Assembly (NCBI GenBank): GCA_945787595.1
Contig: CALZJV010000243.1
Span: 1 to 12,525, forward strand
Direction: 5' to 3'
DNA from: an uncultured Desulfobacterales bacterium
Lineage (GTDB): Bacteria > Desulfobacterota > Desulfobacteria > Desulfobacterales > JAFDCJ01
DNA length: 12,525 nucleotides
Shown: positions 1 through 6,135 of the stretch, one piece after another
How positions within the stretch are numbered: position 1 is the stretch's first letter
Layout: every line of letters starts with the position of its first letter
Program-made: the position numbers and the translations under genes
The notes under the pieces: model-generated
What the model was told of the DNA's origin: nothing
Seen by the model: the letters and a program-made list of their open reading frames with translations, nothing else
Databases searched by the model: none

Positions 1-144
1 GATTATGCTGTCAAAGAAATTAAAAATGAGTCTGGCGCTCAGTTTGATCCGCAGTGTGTTGAGGCCTTTCTTCAGTATCTCAGCGAGAAAAAGACAACAG
101 AAAATGCACCCGCAAATGCAAGTAAAAAACCTGGGAGCGCTTGA
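1..144 (+). CDS. HD-GYP domain protein, C-terminal end only
   Basis: The window opens inside this gene; the last 47 codons are visible in frame 1, ending at TGA 142-144. The translation begins DYAVKEIKNESGAQFDP and continues with CVEAFLQYL. This is the characteristic end of the HD-GYP c-di-GMP phosphodiesterase domain, whose family consensus has a run like SGTQFDPxVVxAFL just after the last helices. A short polar tail rich in Lys, Asn and Ala follows, as in response regulators with a C-terminal HD-GYP domain. The catalytic HD and GYP motifs and any receiver domain lie upstream of the window, so activity cannot be judged. The stop codon overlaps the ATG at 144-146 (TGATG), which begins a GGDEF-like tail. 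Confidence 0.8.
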   Translation, partial: DYAVKEIKNESGAQFDPQCVEAFLQYLSEKKTTENAPANASKKPGSA

Positions 145-239
145 TGTGTATGAATCAATTAAAAAAAAGGGCAGATACCGCGCTGTATGAAGCGAAAAAA
201 CAAGGCCGCAACCGATGTTGTATTTTTGAATTAAATTAA
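144..239 (+). pseudogene. GGDEF (diguanylate cyclase) C-terminal remnant
   Basis: An open stretch of 31 codons starts at the ATG overlapping the upstream stop and ends at TAA 237-239. It contains LKKRADTALYEAKKQGRNR. This is the hallmark end of GGDEF domains, whose consensus runs ADxALYxAKxxGRNRV after the last strand. Nothing else of a GGDEF domain (the GGDEF signature itself, the Mg-binding Asp) is present upstream in this frame, so it cannot be an enzyme. It is best read as the leftover 3' end of a diguanylate cyclase gene joined to the HD-GYP gene by deletion or recombination. It may be translated by coupling through TGATG, but a function is unlikely. Confidence 0.7.
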
Positions 240-673
240 TAAATCACTACCAAGCTAAACATCGAGATCGTGCCGTAAGCGACGAATCAATTTCATCGTC
301 CATCCCGCACATGGCTTTCCAGACTAGCGCCCATCCTCTGACCGTATTATCAACATGATACCCTCCTCCGCCGGTGACCGGCAGGGGCTTGTTGAAACAC
401 AAAAGCCGGTCGATAATTTCAACATTTTCACATTGTCAAAAGCACCTCCTAACAACTGTGGCGAACAACCGTAACGTGTCAGTTTTGTTCCTTTTTCCCA
501 AACCAAAAACAACGACGCCGTTTGATCCAGGCGGCGATTTTTATTGACTTGGGCTATTTTTTGTCATTTATTACCAGAGTTTTTAATTTCCCTCAATCTA
601 GCGCTTTCCAAATGTGGCTCCAATGGGAAAAATAACAAATTGAAATTTATATAGATTCTGGGAGCAGATATTT
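240..673. other. Intergenic stretch with a hairpin and palindrome
   Basis: No convincing gene is seen on either strand. It holds an odd palindrome GCCGGTGACCGGC at 370-382, with a further GCCGGT half-site at 405-410, and a weak terminator-like hairpin at 516-545. The bases just before 674 contain a GGGAGC ribosome-binding site for the permease. I could not assign a clear sigma-70 promoter. Confidence 0.5.
516..545 (+). terminator. Possible rho-independent terminator
   Basis: CGCCG (516-520) pairs with CGGCG (532-536) around an 11-base loop and is followed by ATTTTTATT. The stem is only 5 bp, so this is a weak candidate for ending transcription from the left-hand signalling gene. Confidence 0.35.
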
Positions 674-2707
674 ATGCCAGAACAAATAGGTTTCAGACGA
701 AATATGGGCTTGTTTATGGCGGTAATGATTGGCATTGGCGCCACGATGGGGCCGGGGATTTTTGCCCTGCCGGGCGAACTGGCGCATATGATCGGTCCGC
801 TTGGCGTTCTCGTCTACTTGGCGATGGGTTTTTTAACCCTATTTACCGCCTTAAATTACAGTGAGCTCAGTGCCGCCATACCGTTAGCCGGTGGCGGATA
901 TTCCTTTACCAACAGAACACTCAACCGACCCGTGGCGTTTTTTACCGGTTGGTTCTTCTGGATCGGCAACACGCTCGCCTGTTCGATGTACGCTCTCATC
1001 TTTGCCCTGACGATCCGCGCCTACTTTTTACCGCAAGCCAGCATCGCCCTCCTCACGCTGATCACCACAGTGGTATTCACTCTCGTCAACTTCATGGGAA
1101 TGAAGGAAGCAATCATCATTATTACCGTAATGAATCTGGTGGAATTGGCTGTTCTGGTCGGAGTTGCTGCGCTCGGTTTCACTGATATTGAGCCGCTTAA
1201 TCTGGTGCCTTTAGCGCCAATGGGCTGGGGCCCCTTCGTTCCGGCCATGGCCCTCATCTATATCTCCTATGTCGGGTTCGAACTTATTTCGAATGCGGCT
1301 GAAGAGATCATTCAACCGGGCAAAAACATTCCACGAGCTATTTTGATCACATTGGGTGTCAGTACGGCAATCTATGTTTTCGTGGTCGGCGTGATGATGG
1401 GCGCCGTCAATTATACCGACCTCGCCCAAAGCGACATTCCGTTCATTTTCACTGCTGAGCGGCTTTTCGGCGCCTGGGGACGTTGGGCCGGAGTCCTCGC
1501 GACGATAATGGCGAGTCTTTCCGCCTTCAGCGTGACATTGGGCGCCAGCGCCCGCATTTTATACGCATTGGGGCGCGATAAGCATTTTCCCTACTTTTTC
1601 TCCAAGTTGCATCCGAAATTCCAAACACCACATATCGCTCTTTTTATTTGTGCGTTGATTGTGATTATCTTCAGCTCCTCCGGCATCGTCAAATTTGTGG
1701 TTTCTTTGAGTGATTTCGGCTACCTGATGGGACTCGGGATAATTAACTATGCGGTGATTCCATTGCATAAAAAAATGCCGAATTTGAGACGCCCATTTCA
1801 AACCATGTTTTTCCCCTGGATACCTATCCTGGGCGTTATTACGACCTGGATATTCGTTCCGGCATTAGAATTCAGAAGTTTCGCTCTGGGCGGGCTACTG
1901 ACACTGGTTGGAAGCGCAATATATCTTTTCAATTCCGATAACCGCGCTGAAGTTTCCAAACTGGCAAAGTTTTATCTAAAATCCTTGAAATTGTTTATTT
2001 ATAAATTAAGGAGAATGCGTATGCGAGTGCTTATCATAAGTGGAGAAAAACAGGGCCAAAATATCGCTGATCGACTTTTGGCAAAAGATGAGTATCAGAT
2101 GATGTTTCGCGCAGCGGAACATCAGGTTACCTTTATTGAAGAAGACGAGGCTCGGTGTAAGGAACTTGAACAACGCTACAATGTTCCAATTTACCAGGGA
2201 GACGGCACAAAGAAGGAATTAATGGATCAGGTAGGCATTGATAACATTGATGTTGTCATCGCTGCCTTTGAAGATGATGGCCGCAATGTAATTGCGGCCC
2301 TACAAGCCAGACAGTTAAAACTTGAAAAAGTCATCGCAATTGTCCAAAATCACGAGTACACGCAGCTCCTTGAGCAGAACAGCGTAGTGGTGGTAAACGC
2401 ACCCTGGGCGACGGCAGCTATGGTTGAGAATATTCTCGACAACCCCGTTTTAGCGCAACTTTTCGAATTTGGAATCGGAGCAGCAAGCCTTTTGGAAGTA
2501 AGCGTGCCTAAACATGCAAAGGTAAATGGAGATCTCATTCGGGATATTGATATACCAAAAGGGTGCTTGATTGCCGCGATAATCAGGGATAACCAATTTG
2601 TGGTTCCGCGCGGCAATACAAGTATCGAGGTTGATGATCGCGTAATTTTCATCGGACCAGCCTCTGCCATAAAAAAAGCATTCGATACATTTATGCTCAA
2701 AAAATAA
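674..2707 (+). CDS. APC-family amino-acid permease fused to TrkA/RCK regulatory module
   Basis: A 677-residue inner-membrane protein. Residues 10-420 are an APC-superfamily transporter with about 12 hydrophobic segments. The TM1 backbone-binding loop reads GIGATMGPGIF (20-30), and the TM6-7 region has the family's FEL...AEEI..P.KNIPRAI pattern (202-223). Residues 451-677 form a cytoplasmic TrkA-like module. An RCK_N Rossmann-like part spans about 451-585 (acidic end of strand 2 at E489/E490, GDGT at 509-512, NAPW near 575), followed by a TrkA_C domain at about 600-675. RCK domains bind nucleotides or small ligands and gate transport, so ligand-controlled amino-acid uptake is the likely job. 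The glycine loop is degenerate (SGEKQGQ instead of GxGxxG). Ribosome-binding site GGGAGC lies before the ATG. The racemase-family gene follows after 31 bases, probably in the same transcript. Substrate is unknown. Confidence 0.93.
   Translation: MPEQIGFRRNMGLFMAVMIGIGATMGPGIFALPGELAHMIGPLGVLVYLAMGFLTLFTALNYSELSAAIPLAGGGYSFTNRTLNRPVAFFTGWFFWIGNTLACSMYALIFALTIRAYFLPQASIALLTLITTVVFTLVNFMGMKEAIIIITVMNLVELAVLVGVAALGFTDIEPLNLVPLAPMGWGPFVPAMALIYISYVGFELISNAAEEIIQPGKNIPRAILITLGVSTAIYVFVVGVMMGAVNYTDLAQSDIPFIFTAERLFGAWGRWAGVLATIMASLSAFSVTLGASARILYALGRDKHFPYFFSKLHPKFQTPHIALFICALIVIIFSSSGIVKFVVSLSDFGYLMGLGIINYAVIPLHKKMPNLRRPFQTMFFPWIPILGVITTWIFVPALEFRSFALGGLLTLVGSAIYLFNSDNRAEVSKLAKFYLKSLKLFIYKLRRMRMRVLIISGEKQGQNIADRLLAKDEYQMMFRAAEHQVTFIEEDEARCKELEQRYNVPIYQGDGTKKELMDQVGIDNIDVVIAAFEDDGRNVIAALQARQLKLEKVIAIVQNHEYTQLLEQNSVVVVNAPWATAAMVENILDNPVLAQLFEFGIGAASLLEVSVPKHAKVNGDLIRDIDIPKGCLIAAIIRDNQFVVPRGNTSIEVDDRVIFIGPASAIKKAFDTFMLKK
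2007..2023 (+). promoter_or_regulatory. Internal ribosome-binding site and start inside the permease-RCK gene
   Basis: TAAGGAG (2007-2013) lies 7 bases before an in-frame ATG (2021-2023, Met450), with another in-frame ATG at 2015-2017 (Met448). This is exactly where the membrane part ends and the RCK domain begins. Initiation here would give a soluble 228-residue TrkA-like protein. The sequence shows the site; its use is inference. Confidence 0.5.
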
Positions 2708-2738
2708 ACTGCTGAGATATAGAGTTTTGAATAATTAA

Positions 2739-3773
2739 ATGAGATCAACCCTAATCGTACACATCGTGTCCTGTCATGCTGAAGGTGAAGTTGGCAACGT
2801 CATTGTCGGTGGTGTGGCCCCGCCGCCGGGAGATAGTATTTGGGATCAATCCCGCTGGATTCATAATGATCAGACGTTGCGCCAGTTTGTTTTGAACGAA
2901 CCAAGGGGTGGTGTTTTCAAACATGTCAACCTAGTGGTACCGTCGAAAAACAAAAAAGCAGCTTTTGGTTTCATCATAATGGAGCCGGAGCATACGCCGC
3001 CCATGTCTGGCTCAAATTCAATTTGTGTTGCGACCGTTCTGCTGGACAGTGGGTTGATTCAGATGCGTGAACCAGAGACAACCTTCTTTCTCGAGGCTCC
3101 TGCAGGTTTAGTGCATGTTAAAGCCGATTGTCAAAATGGTAAGGCCAAGAGTATCGAGATTCAAAACGTTCCTTCTTTTGCCGACAAAATGGGTGTAAAA
3201 CTTGAGGTGCCGGGAATAGGCACCCTTACAGTGGACACCGCATATGGTGGTGACAGTTTTGTAATGGTTGATGCACCCTCTCTTGGATTTGAAATTGTAC
3301 CAGATGAGGCCCGAGAGCTTGCAGAAGTGGGTGCTAAGATCACAGCGGCCGCCAACGAGCAGATCGGATTTCAACATCCAACCAACCGCGATTGGAATAA
3401 GATTTCCTTCTGTCAGCTTGCGATGCCGATAGAGCGTCAGGGAGACATTCTAAGTGGCCGCAATACGGTTGCCATCGATCCCGGAAAACTCGATCGCTCT
3501 CCTTGTGGCACAGGATGTTCTGCGAGAATGGCGGTTCTTCATGCTAGCGGGGAAATGCAAGTCGGGGATCGTTTCATTGCTAATTCCATCATTGGGTCAA
3601 GGTTTGACTGCACAATTTTAGAGCGTACCAGAGTTGGTGACGTAGAGGCCATTATTCCTACTATTCGTGGGCGAGGATGGATTACCGGCACACATCAATT
3701 GATGTGCGATCCAGAAGATCCCTGGCCTTGTGGCTATCGTCTGACAGATACATGGCCAAAGATTGTAACTTAA
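2739..3773 (+). CDS. Proline racemase family enzyme (hydroxyproline epimerase / 3-hydroxyproline dehydratase type)
   Basis: A 344-residue cytoplasmic enzyme of the proline racemase superfamily. The N-terminal HAEGE (13-17) and GNVIVGG (19-25) motifs, AYGGDSF (168-174) and [11 protein letters not shown] (252-262) are family signatures. The first catalytic position, normally Cys in MCGH, is Ser90 (MSGSN); the second is Cys256. Members with a Ser/Cys pair are reported to epimerise 4-hydroxyproline and/or dehydrate trans-3-hydroxyproline, whereas Cys/Cys members are classical racemases or epimerases. The neighbouring amino-acid permease (31 bases upstream) fits imino-acid or hydroxyproline use, although no Pro/Hyp oxidase or deaminase is in view. 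The start is kept at the ATG because MRSTL...VSCHAEGE matches family N-termini; the ribosome-binding site is weak. Length is normal for the family. Confidence 0.9.
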   Translation: MRSTLIVHIVSCHAEGEVGNVIVGGVAPPPGDSIWDQSRWIHNDQTLRQFVLNEPRGGVFKHVNLVVPSKNKKAAFGFIIMEPEHTPPMSGSNSICVATVLLDSGLIQMREPETTFFLEAPAGLVHVKADCQNGKAKSIEIQNVPSFADKMGVKLEVPGIGTLTVDTAYGGDSFVMVDAPSLGFEIVPDEARELAEVGAKITAAANEQIGFQHPTNRDWNKISFCQLAMPIERQGDILSGRNTVAIDPGKLDRSPCGTGCSARMAVLHASGEMQVGDRFIANSIIGSRFDCTILERTRVGDVEAIIPTIRGRGWITGTHQLMCDPEDPWPCGYRLTDTWPKIVT

Positions 3774-3942
3774 AGTCCAAGAGTGCTATCTCGCGATTAC
3801 CCCGCCACCTTTTATTAAAAACATACCCGGCCTATCCCAATTAAAGGTGTCCGACGAGCAAATTCCAACAGCTACCCTATTGATTTTAGTAGGCCTGATC
3901 GCCCTCATCGCCTGAAACGCCGAAGAAAGTAAATAAAATGAG

Positions 3943-3961
3943 ATGCTATCGGTCATAGCAT
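3943..3961. repeat. Perfect 7-bp inverted repeat, possible weak terminator or operator
   Basis: ATGCTAT (3943-3949) and ATAGCAT (3955-3961) are exact reverse complements around a 5-base spacer. No T-run follows directly on the plus strand, but on the minus strand the stem is followed by an AT-rich run containing TTTTATTT. It lies about 170 bases past the racemase-family stop, so it could end that transcript or be a protein-binding site. Confidence 0.4.
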
Positions 3962-4288
3962 GTTTCCTATATTATTGCGCTGCTTATACTTCAACGGCCA
4001 TTTTATCCTATACTCGTCTTAAAAGAAAAAGGGGTAAAGGATAGAAAAAAATTGAGTAAATCTTTAGAAAATCCTCCACTGCGTTTGATCGAGTAAAATT
4101 CTACATGCAAGGTGTAGGAAAATCCATATATGTTATTAAACATAGAATCCTCGGCCACTTACACTTCTATTGCATTTTTTTTCGTGTCTCCTACTGTAGG
4201 CTATCTCATACACACAGGGCGATCCCCAACTCTGATTCAGAATTGAAAAAACCATTATAAATCAGATAGATAAAAAAACTAATGGATC

Positions 4289-4304
4289 TGGTATACCGTT
4301 TGCA
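4289..4304 (+). promoter_or_regulatory. Sigma-54 (RpoN) promoter
   Basis: TGGTATACCGTTTGCA fits the -24/-12 consensus TGGYRYRNNNNTTGCW at every defined base, with the exact 10-base interval between GG and GC that sigma-54 needs. The -24 part, CTGGTAT, is the same as in the classical nifH promoter. Transcription would start near 4315 and read into the exported small protein at 4476 after a leader of about 160 bases. Palindromes at 4101-4117 and 4190-4200, roughly 115-215 bases upstream of the start point, are placed where an enhancer-binding activator would sit (inference). Confidence 0.7.
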
Positions 4305-4475
4305 GCAGTGTCGGCAGAAAAGCGATGAATCGAGAGTAACATATGAGATCAAGTATTCGATTCCTCAAAAAAGGGGGTGATGCTTGGGAAGGGAGCGAAG
4401 CTTAGAATTAATTGAGTACGGTTGTAAATAAGCAAATCAAAAAAGTAAAATCAAAATGAACTAAGGGAGGTAAAA

Positions 4476-4760
4476 ATGTTGAAAAAATCTGTATCGATGA
4501 TGCTAATGGCTCTTTTTGTATTCTCTTTTATCGCGGTAGCAACATTATCCGCGGACGAGACTCAAAAAACAACTGGAACGGTGATGTCCATCAATGCCGA
4601 AACCGGCGAAATGGTCGTAAAGGACGCCGCCGGTGAGATGAAATCGTTTAAAGCGGATCCAAAAGCAGGTGTGGACCTAAAGATGCTGAAAGAAGGGGAT
4701 CCGGTCGCTGTAGAGAGCGATAGCAACGGTGTCATCAAATCGCTTGCGGTCTCCAAATAA
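4476..4760 (+). CDS. Small exported protein, predicted beta-rich periplasmic domain
   Basis: A 94-residue protein starting after an excellent ribosome-binding site (AAGGGAGG, 5 bases before the ATG). Residues 1-26 form a Sec signal peptide: Lys-Lys near the start, a hydrophobic core at 8-24, and probable cleavage after LSA (26). The mature 68 residues alternate polar and hydrophobic: TGTVMSINAETGEMVVKDA, then GEMKSFKAD, then LKEGDPVAVESD. This resembles small OB-like or DUF5666/CusF-like periplasmic domains in which a GTV strand is followed by KEGD and V strands. No metal ligands (His, Cys) are present. It is a single-gene unit: sigma-54-type promoter upstream, strong terminator downstream. 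The function is not known; an envelope or stress-related role is only a guess. Confidence 0.85.
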   Translation: MLKKSVSMMLMALFVFSFIAVATLSADETQKTTGTVMSINAETGEMVVKDAAGEMKSFKADPKAGVDLKMLKEGDPVAVESDSNGVIKSLAVSK

Positions 4761-4787
4761 AATGAGCCAATACCGATAGAAACTGAA

Positions 4788-4818
4788 GGGGCACGCACAC
4801 AGCGTGCCCCTTTTTTTT
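4788..4818 (+). terminator. Rho-independent terminator
   Basis: GGGGCACGC (4788-4796) pairs perfectly with GCGTGCCCC (4802-4810) around the loop ACACA and is followed by eight T (4811-4818). It ends the transcript of the exported small protein 27 bases after its stop codon. Confidence 0.95.
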
Positions 4819-4872
4819 GGGGTTGATTGGGGTGGTTAAGAATGAAAAACATAAATGATGATTGTGAACCCC

Positions 4873-4918
4873 CTGCGCTCAATGAAGGCATCATAAAGGA
4901 GGGTTTTTTTGAGCGCAG
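4873..4918. repeat. 10-bp inverted repeat with 26-base loop
   Basis: CTGCGCTCAA (4873-4882) is the exact reverse complement of TTGAGCGCAG (4909-4918). The loop carries AAAGGAGGG followed by seven T. On either strand it would fold as a stable stem. It sits just past the terminator of the exported-protein gene. Confidence 0.75.
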
Positions 4919-4925
4919 AGGGAGA

Positions 4926-5002
4926 TTGCCGGTCAAACGCCAACCCATGAGCATCATGATCGTTTGGAAGTCAGGCTAACATGGGTGATGAATGACCGGC
5001 AA
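4926..5002. repeat. Nested inverted repeats between convergent genes
   Basis: TTGCCGGTCA (4926-4935) pairs exactly with TGACCGGCAA (4993-5002). Inside it, ACCCATG (4943-4949) pairs with CATGGGT (4980-4986), and an ATCATGAT palindrome lies at 4953-4960. The result is a layered stem of about 77 bases, ending 15 bases before the stop of the minus-strand lipoprotein gene. It may act as that gene's terminator, though a T-run is lacking, or be a mobile palindromic element. Confidence 0.7.
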
Positions 5003-5017
5003 GTTAATATCTCATTC

Positions 5018-5284
5018 TCATTCTTTCGTTTCTTCCGTTGAACCCGGGGTCGTTGCTTTCATTTCCTCAATGACCTTTTTGGCCTTTTCCTTCGCTACTT
5101 CAGTAACATTGCCCATACCTGCCTGGGTCGTCTCGGCAGTGTCAGTGGCTTTTTTTTCAACGCTTTCAGCAGCTCCAACGGTTTCTTTCGTGGATTGTTT
5201 GGGTTTTTCGGGATTTTCGGGACAACCCCATGCCCCGAAAAGCAGCAAGGAAAGCATGCTCAATATCAAAATAAGCTGTTTCAT
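5018..5284 (-). CDS. Small putative lipoprotein
   Basis: An 88-residue protein with a strong ribosome-binding site (AGGAGGAG shortly before the ATG). Residues 1-20 are a signal peptide with a hydrophobic core (LILILSMLSLLLF) ending in AWGC, so Cys21 is the likely lipidated residue. The lipobox is not canonical: Ala at -3 and Trp at -2 where Leu and Ser/Ala are usual. The rest is Lys/Glu/Thr/Ala-rich and low-complexity (for example KEKAKKVIEEMKA), predicted to be disordered or helical, with no recognisable domain. It would be anchored in the outer or inner membrane facing the periplasm. It lies downstream of the CheY-like gene on the same strand, but a 153-base gap makes co-transcription uncertain. 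The function is unknown. Confidence 0.8.
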   Translation of the reverse strand: MKQLILILSMLSLLLFGAWGCPENPEKPKQSTKETVGAAESVEKKATDTAETTQAGMGNVTEVAKEKAKKVIEEMKATTPGSTEETKE

Positions 5285-5336
5285 AACTCCTCCTCTTTTT
5301 TGAATTAAAATTTATTGGGTCTCTTTTTCCTTAACA

Positions 5337-5352
5337 GATATCACCTCCTTTT
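5337..5352 (-). promoter_or_regulatory. Orphan extended Shine-Dalgarno sequence
   Basis: Read on the minus strand this is AAAAGGAGGTGATATC, nearly a full complement of the 16S rRNA 3' end. No usable ORF starts within the normal distance: only a 10-codon GTG frame overlaps it and runs to TAA. It lies 53 bases upstream of the lipoprotein start. It may be a leftover of a lost gene or a ribosome standby site. Confidence 0.45.
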
Positions 5353-5437
5353 AATTTATTAACAGTATCGTATCTACATCGGCCTTGCAAAGCGACCTGC
5401 CAAGTGGATCCAGCTTATTAGCCGCTGATCAGGTTCA

Positions 5438-5794
5438 TTACTGAAGTTTGGACAGCATTATTGACAATTCAGCTATAGAAAAGGGTTTGCAAATAAAATC
5501 GACCTGGTGTTTGTTTTGCTCCTCTTTAAGTCGCGGCAAGAAACGGTCCGGATCACCCGTCATATAGATCCCTATTACCGAGGGGTTGTGGCCTCGGATC
5601 TTTGTCATTAATTCGAAGCCGTTTTTTCTGGGCATCTGAATATCAGTCAAAACAAGATCCGGTTTAAATTGCAAATAGGCCGAATATCCGTTTTCGCCAT
5701 CGTTGGCGGTTATTACCCGGTGGTTTTTCTTTTCTATCATCATTCGGATGATAGTCGTCATCATCTTATTATCATCGACAACCAATACCTTCAT
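5438..5794 (-). CDS. Stand-alone CheY-like response regulator receiver
   Basis: A 118-residue single receiver domain of a two-component or chemotaxis-type phosphorelay. The key residues are all present: acidic pocket D7/D8 in VVDDN, phospho-acceptor D51 in LTDIQMP, switch Thr79 in YMTG, and Lys103 in ICKPF. No output domain follows, so it should act by protein contact or as a phosphate shuttle in the cytoplasm. The start is set at the internal ATG (MKVLVVDD) because AGAGGAAA precedes it and receivers normally begin right before the first strand; an upstream in-frame ATG at 5845 would add 17 unlikely residues. No kinase gene is adjacent. A probable promoter lies at 5875-5905. Confidence 0.92.
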   Translation of the reverse strand: MKVLVVDDNKMMTTIIRMMIEKKNHRVITANDGENGYSAYLQFKPDLVLTDIQMPRKNGFELMTKIRGHNPSVIGIYMTGDPDRFLPRLKEEQNKHQVDFICKPFSIAELSIMLSKLQ

Positions 5795-5874
5795 TTTTCC
5801 TCTGCATAGCTTGGGATCCTTTGGATTTGAAGTTGTTAAAAGCAACTGTTATGCCAAAGGTCTAAGATCAATCT

Positions 5875-5905
5875 ATTATACTGAATTTAATATATTTTAT
5901 TTCAA
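5875..5905 (-). promoter_or_regulatory. Sigma-70-type promoter for the CheY-like gene
   Basis: On the minus strand TTGAAA (5905-5900) and a perfect TATAAT (5880-5875) are 19 bases apart, a little longer than ideal. The surroundings are very AT-rich. The start point would be about 75 bases upstream of the ATG. Confidence 0.45.
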
Positions 5906-6011
5906 ATAATGAGGTTAAAAAAACCTTTTGTGCAGGGATTTTCATACAGCAGAATGGATCCGAAAAATGGATAAGAGACGTAAGGGACTGATAACTTAGC
6001 ATTTTTTGATA

Positions 6012-6087
6012 TAGGAGATTTCCTACACTTTAACCTGACGGTTGTTAATATTCTCGGACGCGAAGAAAGAGGCGTAGGGGGACGTCC
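6012..6087. repeat. Palindromic cluster upstream of the HUH transposase, possible REP-like end
   Basis: Several small inverted repeats are packed here: TAGGA/TCCTA, TTAACC/GGTT(G)TTAA, and a stem GGACG (6056-6060) with CGTCC (6083-6087) that encloses ACGC/GCGT. The right side reads GTAGGGGGACGTCC, and an imperfect copy of its beginning (GACGTAAGGGAC) occurs at 5978-5989. Y1 transposases of this group recognise short hairpins, so this may be the left end of the element (inference). Confidence 0.35.
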
Positions 6088-6135
6088 ATAATTTTATAAA
6101 TTGACACCATTGTGAATCAGTGGTATCTGTGAATT

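Larger units (their letters stand above)
3774..4475. other. 700-base gene-poor region with palindromes and regulatory sites
   Basis: No standard gene is supported. From left to right it contains: a 49-codon open stretch without a start codon ending in a hydrophobic run (3769-3915); a perfect 7-bp inverted repeat (3943-3961); palindromes at 4101-4117 and 4190-4200; a sigma-54-type promoter (4289-4304); and a roughly 160-base leader with a 20-codon open frame (4343-4405) before the gene at 4476. The stretch is AT-rich. Confidence 0.55.
5795..6135. other. Intergenic region between the CheY-like gene and the transposase
   Basis: A 341-base AT-rich stretch. It includes the divergent promoter candidate of the CheY-like gene (5875-5905, minus) and a weak hairpin AGGTT/AACCT (5912-5926). 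A run of palindromic pieces then precedes the transposase: TAGGA/TCCTA (6012-6025), TTAACC/GGTTgTTAA (6030-6048), GGACG/CGTCC (6056-6087) and GGACGTCC (6080-6087). No gene was found. Confidence 0.5.

Noticed and set aside
3943..4044. 33-codon frame with one hydrophobic segment and a basic tail
   Set aside because: No convincing ribosome-binding site, and its start lies inside the inverted repeat at 3943-3961; chance cannot be excluded.
4562..4957. 131-codon minus-strand frame over the exported small protein and its terminator
   Set aside because: It runs through the perfect terminator and is antisense to a gene with signal peptide and strong ribosome-binding site.
5795..5845. Upstream start of the CheY-like gene adding 17 residues
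   Set aside because: The added residues are not receiver-like, and the internal ATG has a good ribosome-binding site right before the first beta strand.
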